From Rhabditoides inermis (lineage: Eukaryota; Nematoda; Chromadorea; Rhabditida; Rhabditidae): 64,000 nt of DNA. The notes under the pieces were generated by a model. It did no database searches, was not told the origin of the DNA, and saw only the letters and a list, made by a program, of their open reading frames with translations. Of the stretch, positions 33,073-46,149 are shown piece by piece (the stretch's first letter is position 1; every line of letters begins with the position of its first letter). The DNA is taken from the NCBI GenBank assembly GCA_963966185.1, contig CAWZYM010000419.1, forward strand, positions 40,181-104,180, written 5' to 3'. Made by a program: the position numbers and the translations under genes.

Positions 33073-33661
33073 CTAGCAATAACGCGACCAACGAGGGAAA
33101 AAGCGAATGCTTCTGAGGGCGCGGCGCTTGTACTACGGTATGCTCGCGCTGCGCGCTTCGCTCGGGGAGCGGCGGGAGAGATCCGTGCTCGCCGCTGCGC
33201 GGCTCGCTCAGCGTACTGTAGTTACAGTATGCCTGTAGCTACAGTACGCTGAGCGTGCCGCGCGGCACGTCCTCCTCCCGCTCCTCCTTGGCCGTCGCTC
33301 CGCTCCGGCGCTCCGCTGGGTGCTCCGTGGTCGTCGCTCCGCTCCTCCCTGGCCGTCGCTCCGCTCCGCCCGCTCCTGCCGCTCCGCTCGCTCCGGCTGC
33401 GGCGGCTCAACCCAGGCAACCACCCAGGATGGCCGCCGCCGTGTCGACTGACCACCACCCCGTCGTCATTTCTTACGTCAACCTAAGCCACGCCCATTTC
33501 GTCTGCATTCGCGTCTGGCGCATACGCCGGCCGTCTGACCTCATTGTCTACACCCCGATGGCACGAGATAATTTATGTTAAGTTATGCAAACCTATTCCA
33601 ATGAAAATTAATGAGATTCCTGCGGAAAAAATTGCCTTCCCACTCTCAAGTATATCGGTGA
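33073..33661 (-). mobile_element. Short non-autonomous Helitron (589 bp)
   Basis: A minimal element with CTAG at 33073 and TC at 33660-33661. It contains only a 3' region with the terminal hairpin (one stem mismatch family), a GC-rich CTCCGCTCC stretch and the 5' end. There is no plausible gene. It resembles the units at 39308-39927 and 49312-49922. Confidence 0.75.
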
Positions 33662-34077
33662 CTAGCATCGACGAACTTGGTAGGCAAATGGAGCATGCTT
33701 CTGAGGGGGCGGCGCTCGTACTACCGTATGCTCGCCGCTGCGCGACTCGCTCGGGGAGCGACGGGAGAGACGCGCGTGCTCGCCGCTGCGCGGCTCGCTC
33801 AGCGTACTGTAGCTACCGCAGTATGCCTGTAGCGACAGTCGCGCAGTTGGCGTCGCGCGCGCACTTTCGCCTCTCGTAGTTGGGGTTTTTGCGGAAAATT
33901 TGCGATTCCCGACGCTTTCTCTCGGCAACTTTTGTGTTTTACGACGTTCAAATAAAGGAATTACGCTTCTCGAATTACTCTCCGGACCGCCACCATATCC
34001 TGGTTATTCGAAATTGCGTGCAAGAGAGGTGGGGTGTGACAGATAGCACGTTTGCATTTAAAAAAACGATCGAATAA

Positions 34078-34710
34078 AGTGATAGAGAGTAAGCATCCAG
34101 CGATCCGTGGTGGTCTTAATCCCTCCTCACCGCTCTTTCTTCATGAATGCTGTAGGGGCGAGTCCAGGTCGTCCGATCGGCAATGCGTATCAGACTTGAT
34201 ACGGAATGCCGTGGCTGGTGGCGTTGCGCAGAGGCTTGTTAAGCGAGCACGCAATGAAAAAAAACAATATTATACATACAGAACACGTGCGAAATGATAA
34301 ACCAACATATATTATAAAACAACAACGATATTAAAATATATTAGAAAGTAAAACTTGTGCTTGTGCAAAACAAACTTGTGCAAAACAATACCAAACGAAT
34401 GCGGCAAGCGTAAGAATCGTATATAGCACATGAAAATAGGAATGTCACATTATATCAAACGCTTTAATACTCTAATCGTATTGTGGAAACTACAAAAAAA
34501 ATAAACAAAATCACGCATGCACAGCTGATTGACTACGTCATTCGTGCATCACCGTGCTTTGCACAACGAAACACTAACATATTTTCACGTCTTATTACGT
34601 GTGAGAGAATTAGCTTAATGATATGTAATAATACGAGACTGTTGAACTTGCATTTACCTACAAACATGTGAACGTATAAAAAGACAACCGCAGAATGGTC
34701 CTGCAAGAGC
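34078..34710. other. Unique AT-rich DNA upstream of the RGG-box gene
   Basis: No gene seen. It contains the left inverted repeat and presumably the promoter of the RGG-box gene. Confidence 0.35.
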
Positions 34711-36258
34711 ATGTCTGGTGACGACGTGGCGATGATCGACGGCGAGGAGGTTACGCAGCAGATGAGCGAGAACTCTAAGAAGACGGGAAATGAGAAGACG
34801 TTGGAGGACCGAGTGAAGAAGCTGGAACACGGGTATCGGAGACTGGAAAGGAACGCCAATCGAGATCGAGGTCTTCTCCACCGTGTTGCTGCTCATGTCT
34901 ACCGAAACCACATTTTCTTCAAGAACCCAGAAGGACTTAGTGAGTGAATCGTACAAGTTTGATGTATCACAATATATAAGAAATGTATCTGTTGTGATCA
35001 ATCAAACAAATTATTACGGATTAGATGAGAATCATATTGGTATTCATGAATTAATGAATTGTAGGTGTCCGGGATTACATCCACAAGTTCTTGAATTACG
35101 CGGCCATTTCCAATGCGCACGCAGCGGGAAGGTACGTCGTAGCCGAGGCACGCGACGTTGTCTCCCTCAAATACATTCTGGACTCTGCGGCGTGAGTATT
35201 TTATACTTATGGGAAAAAGTAGGTATGAGAAATGTGCGAAATTATTGATTGAATATCGATTTTTAGTCGACATGGCATCGACGCGTCGCCCTGGCAGTTG
35301 ATGCCGCAAGGATTCCGCAAACGGTTTAGGAGAGAACAAGCCAAGAACACGGACAACTCCAATGACAACTCAAATGAGAGCGTGGACAACGAGGAAATGA
35401 AAGGAAAGGGGACACATGGCGGGCGTGGAGGCGGCGGCGGACGTGGAGGTGGCGGCGGACGTGGAGGTGGCGGCGGACGTGGAGGTGGCGGCGGACGTGG
35501 AGGTGGCGGCGGACGTGGAGGTGGCGGCGGACGTGGAGGTGGCGGCGGCGGTGGACGAGGAGGAAAAGTCTGAGATCCGGGGACACATTAGGCAATGTCT
35601 ATCTAATCATTATCAGAATAAATGTATTCGTATATGAACACGTTTTCAATATTGGGCGAATGTGAATGGTTGATTGAATTTAAAAATGGAAAAAAGGAAA
35701 ATGTGGCAATATTATGTTATTAAATTTTAATGACAAATGAAGGTAGATGAATGAATTGTGTATCTCCGGAGTCTCCACCACAAAACACTGCACAATCTCA
35801 GAATAGTGCAGTTGTTAGAGTGAAGCCAACGGTGATGCACATGGGAAGGGGGAAAGAGGGATAACGCGAACGTACCGTGAACTTACCAAATAAAAAGGCT
35901 GCAATATAAATGAAAAATGGAATATATACCATGAAACGTAAAAAAAGTAAGTGTGAGGAATTATCAAATTTCATGGGTGTATTAGCCGTTTGAAGAATGC
36001 ACCAACAAACAGAACGTTTGAAACGAGGTTGTTGATGAATAAGTGAAAGATGTCTTCTAGGATATTTTGTTTGCTGTGTGCTATGTCTCCATAGCTTGGC
36101 GTGTCCGTCGGTATGTTTTATTCCCTGTTAATATAAAAATAATCGCTGAAACACAATTCGTAACTTCATAGTGTTTTGTTGTACGCTGCAGGGTGTTGCA
36201 AGGTTGATGCACGAATGAGGACAAATCGTCAGCTGTTACATAAGTGTTTTTGTTTACT
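34501..36258. repeat. Inverted repeats flanking the RGG-box gene
   Basis: The left arm (34501-34575) is a diverged inverted copy of the right arm (36170-36258). Shared stretches include GATGCACGAATGA and TCAGCTGT. A solo copy of the arm lies at 41397-41494 and again at 45824-45921, next to the captured exons but without the RGG gene. Between 35640 and 36170 I see only AT-rich sequence with no gene. Confidence 0.5.
34711..35573 (+). CDS. RGG-box protein gene carried by a Helitron (3 exons)
   Basis: Exons 34711-34939, 35065-35191 and 35267-35573 join in frame to encode 220 aa. Introns begin GTGAGT and end TTGTAG (125 bp) or TTTTAG (75 bp). The N-terminal third is charged and probably coiled-coil (LEDRVKKLEHGYRRLER). 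The middle (HRVAAHVYRNHIFF, then VRDYIHKFLNYAAIS) looks like a compact helical domain that I do not recognise. The C-terminus is an RGG box of about seven RGGGGG units encoded by an 18-bp tandem repeat (about 35421-35560), ending GGKV. RGG boxes usually bind RNA or G-rich nucleic acid. AATAAA lies at 35617-35622. The gene is opposite to the surrounding Helitron and is flanked by inverted repeats, so it may be cargo of another transposon or a captured host gene. Confidence 0.7.
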
Positions 36259-36513
36259 CCTTTGATTCAAAGTTTTTAAAATACAGTTCGTGTAGTAATG
36301 TGTGTTATGATAATTCTCATAAATAATAATAATTGTCAGCTGTGCTGAATACCGTAATCACTGTGTGCTATATGCTATATGTGTTTGTTTCGCTTGCCGC
36401 ACTCGTTTCGTATTGTTTTCGTTCATGTTGTAATTTCCTTGTTGTTGTTTTGTAATGTATGCTCGTTTATTAGTCCGCAACGTGTTCTACATTTATGATA
36501 TTATTTGTTGCAG

Positions 36514-36680
36514 GGCGCAGCGCCACCAGACCTCACAGCCCGTTCCAGGTGGGTATTGATCACCATTTTTCATGTATTGTTAAAATATGTTTCACCTTTT
36601 TTAGGGGTTTGTATATGAAAGTGTATTTCTTTCAGGTGTTAGATGCCAAGACCGGCCTGGTCAAGAACTACGGAGTGTGA
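36514..36680 (+). pseudogene. Captured two-exon gene fragment, copy 1
   Basis: A 35-nt exon (36514-36548) preceded by TTGTTGCAG, an 87-bp intron starting GTGGGT and ending TTTCTTTCAG, then a 45-nt terminal exon (36636-36680) encoding VLDAKTGLVKNYGV and a TGA stop. The splice signals are good, but no start or upstream exon can be assigned. The fragment recurs in two other places, as expected of a host-gene piece taken up by a Helitron. The parent gene is not recognised. Confidence 0.5.
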
Positions 36681-36801
36681 TACAACGAGGAGGAGCGAGC
36701 CGAGTCGGAGGAGGAGCGAGCCGAACCGGAGTAGGAGCGAGCCGAGCGGCAGGAGCGAGCCGGGAGGAGCAGTGCTGAGCTGCGAGGTTGGGAGGACTCT
36801 C

Positions 36802-36851
<50 letters not shown>

Positions 36852-37410
36852 ACTCGATCGATATCGGGGGTGGGAGTGTTTGGGAGATGGTTTTCGTTGG
36901 CGAGGGCCGTCCCCAATCACTCTTTCCTCTAAATCGTTCTATTAGCACGCACCCTATCTCTCACTCCTCATATTGTTGTTTCACCTGCAAAATGCCTGCA
37001 AAATCGAATCCGGCGCAGTGATTTTCACATATTTTGCCAACGCACGCAATGTCATATTTTTGCAAACGCACTGGAAAATGCGACATCCTCTAATCTGACC
37101 GTATCCGATATTCAAACTACCGTACCCGGGTGTGTCGTACCGGATATAGAAAAAAAACAGAAGCGACTGCCATTCTAACGTGCTTCAATGTTCTATCATT
37201 TTCAATTGTATTTGGTATATGTTTTCTGACGGCGTGCAAGTACCGTATGCCTAATTTGGACCGAGCTGCAGTGCGAAAATTAGGAGTACTGTACATACAG
37301 TATCCTACAGTAAGTGCAGCACCTTGAAACTCGCGCACGCACAGATAACAAGTGGACGTGTGCACGCCATCACTATTTAATCGATATTCGATCGATAATC
37401 GATCGATGTT

Positions 37411-37453
<43 letters not shown>

Positions 37454-37674
37454 GGAGAGGGAGAGGGAGAGAGAGAGATAGTAGCCTCCTACACTCTTCT
37501 TCTCCTTTCCCCCCCTCTCTCTCTCTCTCTCTCTCCCTCATCTCTCTCTCTCTCCCTCCCTCCCTCCTTCCATCTCTCTCTCTCTCCATCCAAGTTTTCC
37601 ATTACTACTTTTCCACAAACCAACTCAAACAATCCACTACATACCACTTATTTAACTCAAATAAACTCAAAACA

Positions 37675-38320
37675 ACCAGGTACGAACACTTTATCCTCAC
37701 AGAACACAATCAATCTTTTTTTTTAATCTTGAAGTCGGTGATGCAGTCTTGACGGTCTTGAGACGGACCCGTGAACCTGATCACGTAGTAGATTCCAGTC
37801 CATTGGAGACGTCGCACATAAATGATTTGATTATTAAGGTTTAAGGAAGAGAGATTAGGGAGTCAGACAGAGAAAAAACGCACCTCAGAACGTCGTCCAA
37901 TGAGGCAGTCAGGCACTGCAAACGGGGTACAGGAAAGCGTCAGAGGCTGAAATGAATTAAAAGTGAACTACGGAGATTAGGATTACGGTACGTACTAATC
38001 GATAATCGATCAATGGAAAGGGGGGAAGGTGAGTGAATATGCAACGATGCAGGGGAAAGAGAGAAAGAGGACGACCCTCGCCAAACGAGAGCCGTCTCCC
38101 AATCTCTCCCACCCCCGATATCGTTCAAATCTACTGTCGGTACGAAACTACTGTAATCTACAGTAACCCCGACCCACATCTCTGTCCTGCTGCTCCCCGG
38201 ATAGGATGGCGATGTCGGCGGCCAGCTGACAGAGCGGTAGATGCAGGTGTGATCGGCTGGAACGGTAACGTCATTATCAATCGATATTCTGTTGAAAATC
38301 AATCGATACTCAACAGAAAG
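37675..38320. repeat. Conserved ~640-bp block
   Basis: Full copy, somewhat diverged near its start (GAAGTCGGTGATGCAG), followed by (GA)n and the 77-bp minisatellite. Confidence 0.55.
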
Positions 38321-38349
38321 GGAGAGAGAGAGGGAGAGAGTGAGGGGGG

Positions 38350-38391
<42 letters not shown>

Positions 38392-38429
38392 TCACCTCTC
38401 TGTTCTGCAATGCCTCTCCTCCACGGCGG

Positions 38430-39095
38430 CAGGTGCAGGCGGCCATCCAACGGCCGCGGCAAGTGCGGCGGGGGCAACAGCTCCCGGACGGCGGCAGCAG
38501 GGGCGGCGGGTCCGGGGCGGGAGCAGCAGCACACGGCCCGGTAGCAGGGGCAGGGGCAGCCGGACGGCGGCGGCAGGGTCGGCGGGTCCGGGGCGGGAGC
38601 AGCAGCACACGGCCCGGTAGCAGGGGCAGGGGCAGCCGGACGGCGGCGGCAGGGTCGGCGGGTCCGGGGCGGGAGCAGCTTCAGCCCGGCCCGGCAGCAG
38701 GGGCAGGGGCAGCCGGACGGCGGCGGCAGGGTCGGCGGGTCCGGGGCGGGAGCAGCTTCAGCCCGGCCCGACAGCAGGGGCAGGGGCAGCCGGACGGCGG
38801 CGGCAGGGTCGGCGGGTGCGGGGCGGGAGCAGCTTCAGCCCGGCCCGGCAGCAGGGGCAGGGGCAGCCGGACGGCGGCAGCAGGGGCGGCGGGTCCGGGG
38901 CGGGAGCAGCTTCAGCCCGGCCCGGCAGCAGGGGGAGCGGCTCCGGCACCGGCCTCGGCAGGGGCACCGGCAGCAGGGGCAGCAGCACCCGGCCCGGCAG
39001 CAGGGGCAGCAGCACCCGGCCCGGCAGCAGGGGCAGCAGCTCCCGTCCCGGCAGCAGGGGCAGCAGCACCCGGCCCGGCAGCAGGGGCAGCTCCA
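38430..39095. repeat. 77-bp and 27-bp minisatellites
   Basis: About six copies of a 76-77-bp GC-rich unit (with TCGGCGGGTCCGGGGCGGG inside) followed by four copies of a 27-bp unit (GGCAGCAGGGGCAGCAGCACC). Many G-runs could form quadruplexes. Confidence 0.75.
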
Positions 39096-39307
39096 TCTGA
39101 AAGGACGATCACTCCGTACCTGGCAACCGACCTCCCTCCACGACCGCCGCCGCATCAACTGACCACCCTTCCGTCGTCATTTCTCACATCGACTCAAGCC
39201 ACGCCCACTCTGTCTGGCGCGCAGTGGCACAGGCTAATATTTTTAATTTATGCTAACATATTCCTGTCCAGAAAAATCGCTTCCCACTCTCAAGTATACC
39301 AAAATGA

Positions 39308-39927
39308 CTAGCATTAACGCGACCAACGAGGGAAAAAGCGAATGCTTCTGAGGGCGCGGCGCTTGTACTACGGTATGCTCGCGCTGCGCGCTTCGCTCGG
39401 GGAGCGGCGGGAGGGGTGCGTGCTCGCCGCTGCGCGGCTCGCTCAGCGTACTGTAGTTACAGTATGCCTGTAGCTACAGTATGCCGAGAGAGCTGCGCGG
39501 CACGCCTCCCTCCCGCCGCTCCCGCTCCTCCTTGGCCGTCGCTTCGCTCCGGCGCTCCGCTGGGTGCTCCGTGGTCGTCGCTCCACTCCTCCCTGGCCGT
39601 CGCTCCGCTCCGCCCGCTCCGCCCGCTCCGCCCGCTCCTCCCGCTCGCTCCGGCGGCGGCGGCTCAACCCAGGCAACCACCCAGGATGGCCGCCGCCGTG
39701 TCGACTGACCACCACCCCGTCGTCATTTCTTACGTCGACTCACGCCACGCCCACTTTGTCTGTCGCATACGGCCGCCCTGTCTGGCGCATACGCTGGCCG
39801 TCGGGCGCCAGCGTCTACGGCCGAACGGTGCACGCTAAGCGCGCTAATTTATGGAGATGAAAAATAATGAGATGGAAATGAGATTTGGGCGGAAAAAATC
39901 GCCCTCCTATTCTCAAGAAATCTATGA
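39308..39927 (-). mobile_element. Short non-autonomous Helitron (620 bp)
   Basis: Ends are CTAG at 39308 and TC at 39926-39927. Same architecture as the other short units: 3' hairpin, GC-rich centre, conserved 5' end. No coding potential beyond low-complexity frames. Confidence 0.75.
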
Positions 39928-40955
39928 CTAGCATCGACGAACTTGGTAGGCAAATGGAGCATGCTTCTGAGGGGGCGGCGCTCGTACTACCGTATGCTCG
40001 CCGCTGCGCGACTCGCTCGGGGAGCGACGGGAGAGACGCGCGTGCTCGCCGCTGCGCGGCTCGCTCAGCGTACTGTAGCTACCGCAGTATGCCTGTAGCG
40101 ACAGTCGCGCAGTTGGCGTCGCGCGCGCACTTTCGCCTCTCGTAGTTGGGTTTTTTGCGGAAAATTTGCGATTCCCGACGCTTTCTCTCGGCAACTTTTG
40201 TGTTTTACGACGTTCAAATAAAGGAAATGCGCTTCTCGGCGACTCTTCGGACCGCCACCATCTCCTGGTCATTCGAAATTGCGTGCAAGAGCGGTGGGGT
40301 GTGGCAGATAGCACGTTTACATTGCATATTGTTTTCACAAATTCGAATACTGGTCTGAGTTGAGTTGTTTTGTTGTGTCTGCACTGCATCATCACCAGAG
40401 AACAGCACGTTCGCATCCAGCGAAATCAGCTGCAGCAAATAAATACTTAAAAAAAACACGAAGGACGTGTTCCTATCAATACAAAATGGATGTATGCTTG
40501 CATCCAATCCAATCAAGCAAGCTTCTCGAAAAGCGGCAGCGGAAACTCTTGTTTTCGACTCGTAGAACCTGTCGCAGCGCCGGAATTTATCAGTCATAGC
40601 GACAAATGTGCGCCGGGTTCACGGACAGCAATCAAATGCATATCCTACAACCTTGTTGGATAGTTTGACTCTCGTTATGAAAGCGTGCGATACCAGTTCA
40701 ATAAAGAAAACTACGGTCTGAGTTCTGTTTAAACTTATCGGCAAAATGTATGCTTTCAAAACGTTTTGCTGACTTCCAAGTATGTTTAGAAGTCAACAAA
40801 AAAAAAGAAAAAAAAAGAAAAATTTGAACTGCAGTACCATCAGAAAAACAGAAAGAACGATTTAAAACACTTATGTTGTTGTGTTTGAAACGTATTGGCA
40901 AAACTTATGTTTTCAATGTAATCCAAACAATGTTTCAAAATCAACAAAACAATCT

Positions 40956-41223
40956 GCCCCGGAGCGGAATCGAACCAACGATCGTGAGATTGTCAGCCGA
41001 ACGCGCTACCAGCTGAGCTATGAGAGCGCTGAGATCGGGAGCGGTTAATTCCGTGACGTCTCAAACCTTGCAGAGTGGTCTCATGAGTGCAATGCGCATC
41101 CACGCGATTATCTCTCCGCACCTATCCACTATCCATTTTACCATGCTGGCATGGGCGTTGTGGTGTAGTGGATAGCGCGTCTGCCTCATGATCGTGCCTC
41201 CCGAGTTCGAATCCGGCGCAGTG
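40956..41223. repeat. Divergent tRNA-like pair
   Basis: Val(GAC)-like on minus (40956-41027) and a CAT-loop sequence on plus (41155-41223), each with intact A and B boxes but weak stems. The conserved trailing block runs to about 41350. Confidence 0.6.
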
Positions 41224-41722
41224 ATTATCACATGTTTTACTAATACACGTGATGCCATTTTTTTTCTATCACAATGGAACATGCGAGACATCCTCTATAC
41301 CGACCGATATTCAAACTACCGTACCCGGGTTTGTCGTGCCGGATATAGAAAAAACATCGACGTGAAGAAATGAAAAACAAAAGCAACCGCGCTCCCATAG
41401 TGTTTCGTCGTACACACCACGGTGTCGCACGGTGATGCACGGATGACGTGCAGTAAGTCAGCTGTGCCTGCGTGGTTTTTGTTTGTTGGTTCATTTTGTT
41501 TTGTTTTCACAATATGATTCGTGTAGTAAAGTGTTTGATATCATTTGTCATTACTATCTTCACGTGCTATATGTGTTTGTTTCGCTTGCCGCACTCGTTT
41601 CGTATTGTTTTCGTTCATGTTGTATTTTCTATTATCTTTGAATTTCCTTGTTGTTGTTTTGTAATGTATGCTCGTTTATTAGTCCGCAACGTGTTCTACA
41701 TTTATGATATTATTTGTTGCAG

Positions 41723-41891
41723 GGCGCAGCGCCACCAGCCACCTCACAGCCCGTTCCAGGTGGGTATTGATCACCACTTTTTATGTATTGTTAAAACATG
41801 TTTCACCTTTTTTAGGGGTTTGTATATGAAAGTGTATTTCTTTCAGGTGTTAGATGCCAAGACCGGCCTGGTCAAGAACTACGGAGTGTGA
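41723..41891 (+). pseudogene. Captured two-exon gene fragment, copy 2
   Basis: The same fragment as at 36514, with exons 41723-41759 (37 nt) and 41847-41891. The first exon is 2 nt longer (GCCACCAGCCACCT versus GCCACCAGACCT), so its upstream frame differs. At least one copy therefore no longer encodes the original protein, which supports a decayed capture. Confidence 0.5.
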
Positions 41892-41996
41892 TACAACGAG
41901 GAGGAGGAGCGAGCCGATCCGGAGTAGGAGCGAGCCGAGCGGCAGGAGCGAGCCGGGAGGAGCAGTGCTGAGCTGCGAGGTTGGGAGGACTCTCTC

Positions 41997-42048
<52 letters not shown>

Positions 42049-42192
42049 ACTCGATCGATATCGGGGGTGGGAGTGTTTGGGAGATGGTTTTCGTTGGCGA
42101 GGGCCGTCCCCAATCACTCTTTCCTCTAAATCGTTCGATTAGCACGCATCCTACCTCTCTTCCCGTTCTCTCCCTCTCTCTCTCTCTCACTC

Positions 42193-42224
<32 letters not shown>

Positions 42225-42328
42225 CATCTTTCCCTCTTTATGTCTATTATTTCAGCAGTGATTATTAATCGATTGAGTATGTATTCGTTGTTGTATTGTT
42301 CAATGTCAATAAACCCACGCTGGCATGG

Positions 42329-42397
42329 GCGTTGTGGTGTAGTGGATTGTGCGTCTGCCTCATGATCGTGCCTCCCGAGTTCGAATCCGGCGCAGTG
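42329..42397 (+). repeat. Solo plus-strand tRNA-like sequence
   Basis: Only the plus half of the pair, with A and B boxes and CAT in the loop, followed by the usual conserved trailing block. A matching copy lies at 46768-46836. Confidence 0.55.
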
Positions 42398-42779
42398 ATT
42401 TTCACATCTTTTGCCAACACATGCAATGTCATAGTTTTGCTATCACAATGGAACATGCGACATCCGCTATACCGACCGTATCCGATATTCAAACTACCGT
42501 ACCCGGGTTTGTCGTACCGGATATAGAAAAACAGAAACGACTGCCATTCGAACGTGCTTCACTGTTCTATTTTTTTCAAACTTATTTTGTGTCTGCTTTC
42601 TGACCGCATGCAAAGTACCGTATGCCTAATTTGGACAAAGCTGCAGTGCGAAAATTAGGAGTACTGTACATACAGTACCTTACAGTAAGTGCAGTACCTT
42701 AACACTCGCGCACGCACAGCTAACAACTGGACGTGTGCACGTCACTAATCCATCGATAATCGATCGATGTCCCCCCAAC

Positions 42780-42821
<42 letters not shown>

Positions 42822-43064
42822 CTCCTGCACTTCTCTCCTCCTCCTTCCTCCCCCTCCTACCCCACTCCCTCCAAATTTTCCGCCAAAACATTTGGTATTG
42901 GTTTTACGACGGCGTTCAAAGTACCGTATACCTAATACGGACCAAGCTGCAGTACGGAAATTAGGAATACTGTCCATACAGTATTCCTAAGTGAGCGCAG
43001 TACACTCGCGCGTGCAGCTAACAACTGGATGTGCGATAGATATTCAATCGATAATCGATCGATG

Positions 43065-43143
<79 letters not shown>

Positions 43144-43163
43144 CTCTTACACTCCTCTTCTTC

Positions 43164-43200
<37 letters not shown>

Positions 43201-43362
43201 TCTCCATCTCTCTATCATCCCTCCAACTTTTCCATTACTATTTTTCCACAAACCAACTCAAACAATCCACTTCCAACTTCAAACACTTCAAACAAGAAAC
43301 AACAAACAAACAAACAAACAAACACTTCAAACTTCAAACTATTTAACTGAACTCAAAACAAT

Positions 43363-44006
43363 CAGGTACGAACACTTTATCCTCACAGAACACAATCAAT
43401 TTTTTTTAATCTTGTTGATGTAGCAGTCGTGATGGTCTTGAGACTGGTAGACACAGAGCGTGGTAGATTCGTCACGTGGTAGATTCCAGTCCATTGAAGA
43501 CGACGCACATAAATGATTTGATTATTGAGGTTTAAGAAAGAGAGATTATGGAATCAGACAGAGAAAAAACGCACCTCATAACGCCGTCATATGGTCCAGC
43601 CGGGCACTGAACGAGTACAGGAACGCGTTATAGGCTGAAATGAATAGAAGTGAACTACGGAACTTAGTATTACGGTACGTACTAATCGATAATCGATCAA
43701 TGGAAGGGGAAAAGGTGAGTGAATATGCAACGATGCAGGGGAAAGAGAGAAAGAGGACGACCCTCGCCAAACGAGAGCCGTCTCCCAATCTCTCCCACCC
43801 CCGAAATCGTTCAAATCTACGGTCGGTACGAAACTACTGTAATCTACAGTAACCCCAACCCACAACTCCTCCTTGCCGGTCCCCGAACATCCAGGCTGGG
43901 TCGATGGCGTCCTGACAGAGCGGCAGATGCTAGAGCTGATTGCCTGGAACAGTGACGTCATTATCAATCGATTTTCTGTTGATTATCAATCGATAATCAA
44001 CAGAAT
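43363..44006. repeat. Conserved ~640-bp block
   Basis: Full copy with a diverged centre (43880-43940). It ends in the palindrome TGTTGATTATC/GATAATCAACA immediately before (GA)n. Confidence 0.55.
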
Positions 44007-44025
44007 AGAGAGAGAGAGAGGAGAG

Positions 44026-44063
<38 letters not shown>

Positions 44064-44089
44064 CTCACCTCGCTCTCAGCACGGCGGCT

Positions 44090-44450
44090 CCTCCACGGCG
44101 GGCGGGGTCATGGGGAGCGGCTCCGGCAGCGGCCTCGGCAGGGGCACCGGCTGCTCCACGGCGGAAGGCGGCAGGAGGAGCGGCTCCCGGACGGCGGCCT
44201 CGACCTCGGAAGGGGCACCGTCTACTCCACGGCGGGCGGCGTCATGGGGAGCGGCTCCCGGACGGCGGCGGCAGGGTCGGCGGGTCCAGGGTCGGCAGGC
44301 TCCCGGACGGCAGCCTCGGCCTCGGCAGGGGCACGGTCTCCTCCACGGCAGGCGGCTGCAGGGGCAGGGGCAGCCGGACGGCGGCGGGTCCGGGGTCGGC
44401 GGGTCCGGAACGGGAGCAGCTTCAGCCCGGCCCGGCGTCGGCAGCACCTG
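44090..44450. repeat. GC-rich degenerate minisatellite
   Basis: Irregular CTCCACGGCGG/GGCTCCCGGACGG units. A closely similar stretch is at 63090-63450. The long open frames are low complexity. Confidence 0.65.
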
Positions 44451-45382
44451 AAAGGGTCGGCAGGTAGGGGAAGGGAGGAAGGTACCTGTCAGCCGCCCAG
44501 CGCGGCCGCCGCCGTGTCGACTGACCCCCTCGACGCCGTCATTCCTTACCTCACCTTTCGCCACGCCCACTTCATTATGCCGGCATGTAAACGACGAAAA
44601 CTAATTGCGCGCTGCGCGCGCATGCAAAGAGAAATCTCATTAGGTATGCATGAGAAAAATCGCTTGCCACTCTCAAGTATATCAAAAAATCAATCCTGGT
44701 CATTCGCAATTGCGTGCAAGAGCGGTGGGGTGTGGCAGATAGCACGTTTGCATTGCAATTTGTTTTCACAAATTCGAATACGGTCTGAGTTGAGTTATTT
44801 TGTTGTGTCTGCACGGCATCATCACCAGAGAACAGCACGTTCGCATCCAATGACATCAGCTGCAGCAAATAAATACTTAAAAAAACACGAAGGACGTGTT
44901 CCTATCAATACAAAATGGATGTATGCTTGCATCCAATCCAATCAAGCAAGCTTCTCGAAAAGCGGCAGCGGAAACTCTTGTTTTCGACTCGTAGAACCTG
45001 TCGCAGCGCCGGGATTTATCAGTCATAGCGACAAATGTGCGCCGGGTTCACGGACAGCAATCAAATTTATATCCTACAACCTTGTTGGATAGTTTGACTC
45101 TCGTTCCGAAAGCGTGCAATACCAGTTCAATAAAGAAAACTACGGTCTGAGTTCTGTTTAAACTTATCGGCAAAATGTATGCTTTCAAAACGTTTTGCTG
45201 ACTTCCAAGTATGTTTAGAAGTCAACAAAAAAAAGAAAAAAAAGAAAAATTTGAACTGCAGTACCATCAGAACAACAGAAAGAACGATTTAAAACACTTA
45301 TGTTGTTGTGTTTGAAACGTATTGGCAAAACTTATGTTTTCAATGTAATCCAAACAATGTTTCAAAATCAACAAAACAATCT

Positions 45383-45650
45383 GCCCCGGAGCGGAATCGA
45401 ACCAACGATCGTGAGATTGTCAGCCGAACGCGCTACCAGCTGAGCTATGAGAGCGCTGAGATCGGGAGCGGTTAATTCAGTGACGTCTCAAACCTTGCAG
45501 AGTGGTCTCATGAGTGCAATGCGCATCCACGCGATCATCTCTCCGCACCTATCCACTATCCATTTTACCATGCTGGCATGGGCGTTGTGGTGTAGTGGAT
45601 AGCGCGTCTGCCTCATGATCGTGCCTCCCGAGTTCGAATCCGGCGCAGTG
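45383..45650. repeat. Divergent tRNA-like pair
   Basis: Near-identical to the pair at 40956-41223 (offset 4427). Minus copy 45383-45454, plus copy 45592-45650. Confidence 0.6.
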
Positions 45651-46149
45651 ATTATCACATGTTTTACTAATACACGTGATGCCATTTTTTTTCTATCACA
45701 ATGGAACATGCGAGACATCCTCTATACCGACCGATATTCAAACTACCGTACCCGGGTTTGTCGTGCCGGATATAGAAAAAACATCGACGTGAAGAAATGA
45801 AAAACAAAAGCAACCGCGCTCCCATAGTGTTTCGTCGTAGACACCACGGTGTCGCACGGTGATGCACGGATGACGTGAAGTAAGTCAGCTGTGCCTGCGT
45901 GGTTTTTGTTTGTTGGTTCATTTTGTTTTGTTTTCACAATATGATTCGTGTAGTAAAGTGTTTGATATCATTTGTCATTACTATCTTCACGTGCTATATG
46001 TGTTTGTTTCGCTTGCCGCACTCGTTTCGTATTGTTTTCGTTCATGTTGTATTTTCTATTATCTTTGAATTTCCTTGTTGTTGTTTTGTAATGTATGCTC
46101 GTTTATTAGTCCGCAACGTGTTCTACATTTATGATATTATTTGTTGCAG

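Larger units (their letters stand above)
33662..39307 (-). mobile_element. Non-autonomous Helitron carrying a spliced gene (5.6 kb)
   Basis: Bounded by CTAG at 33662 and TC at 39306-39307. After a short 3' module it holds unique DNA (34050-36340) with a plus-strand RGG-box gene flanked by inverted repeats. A captured two-exon fragment (36514-36680), microsatellites, a partial tRNA-like tail, the conserved block, a 77-bp minisatellite and a 5' end follow. The cargo gene lies opposite to the Helitron orientation. Confidence 0.75.
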
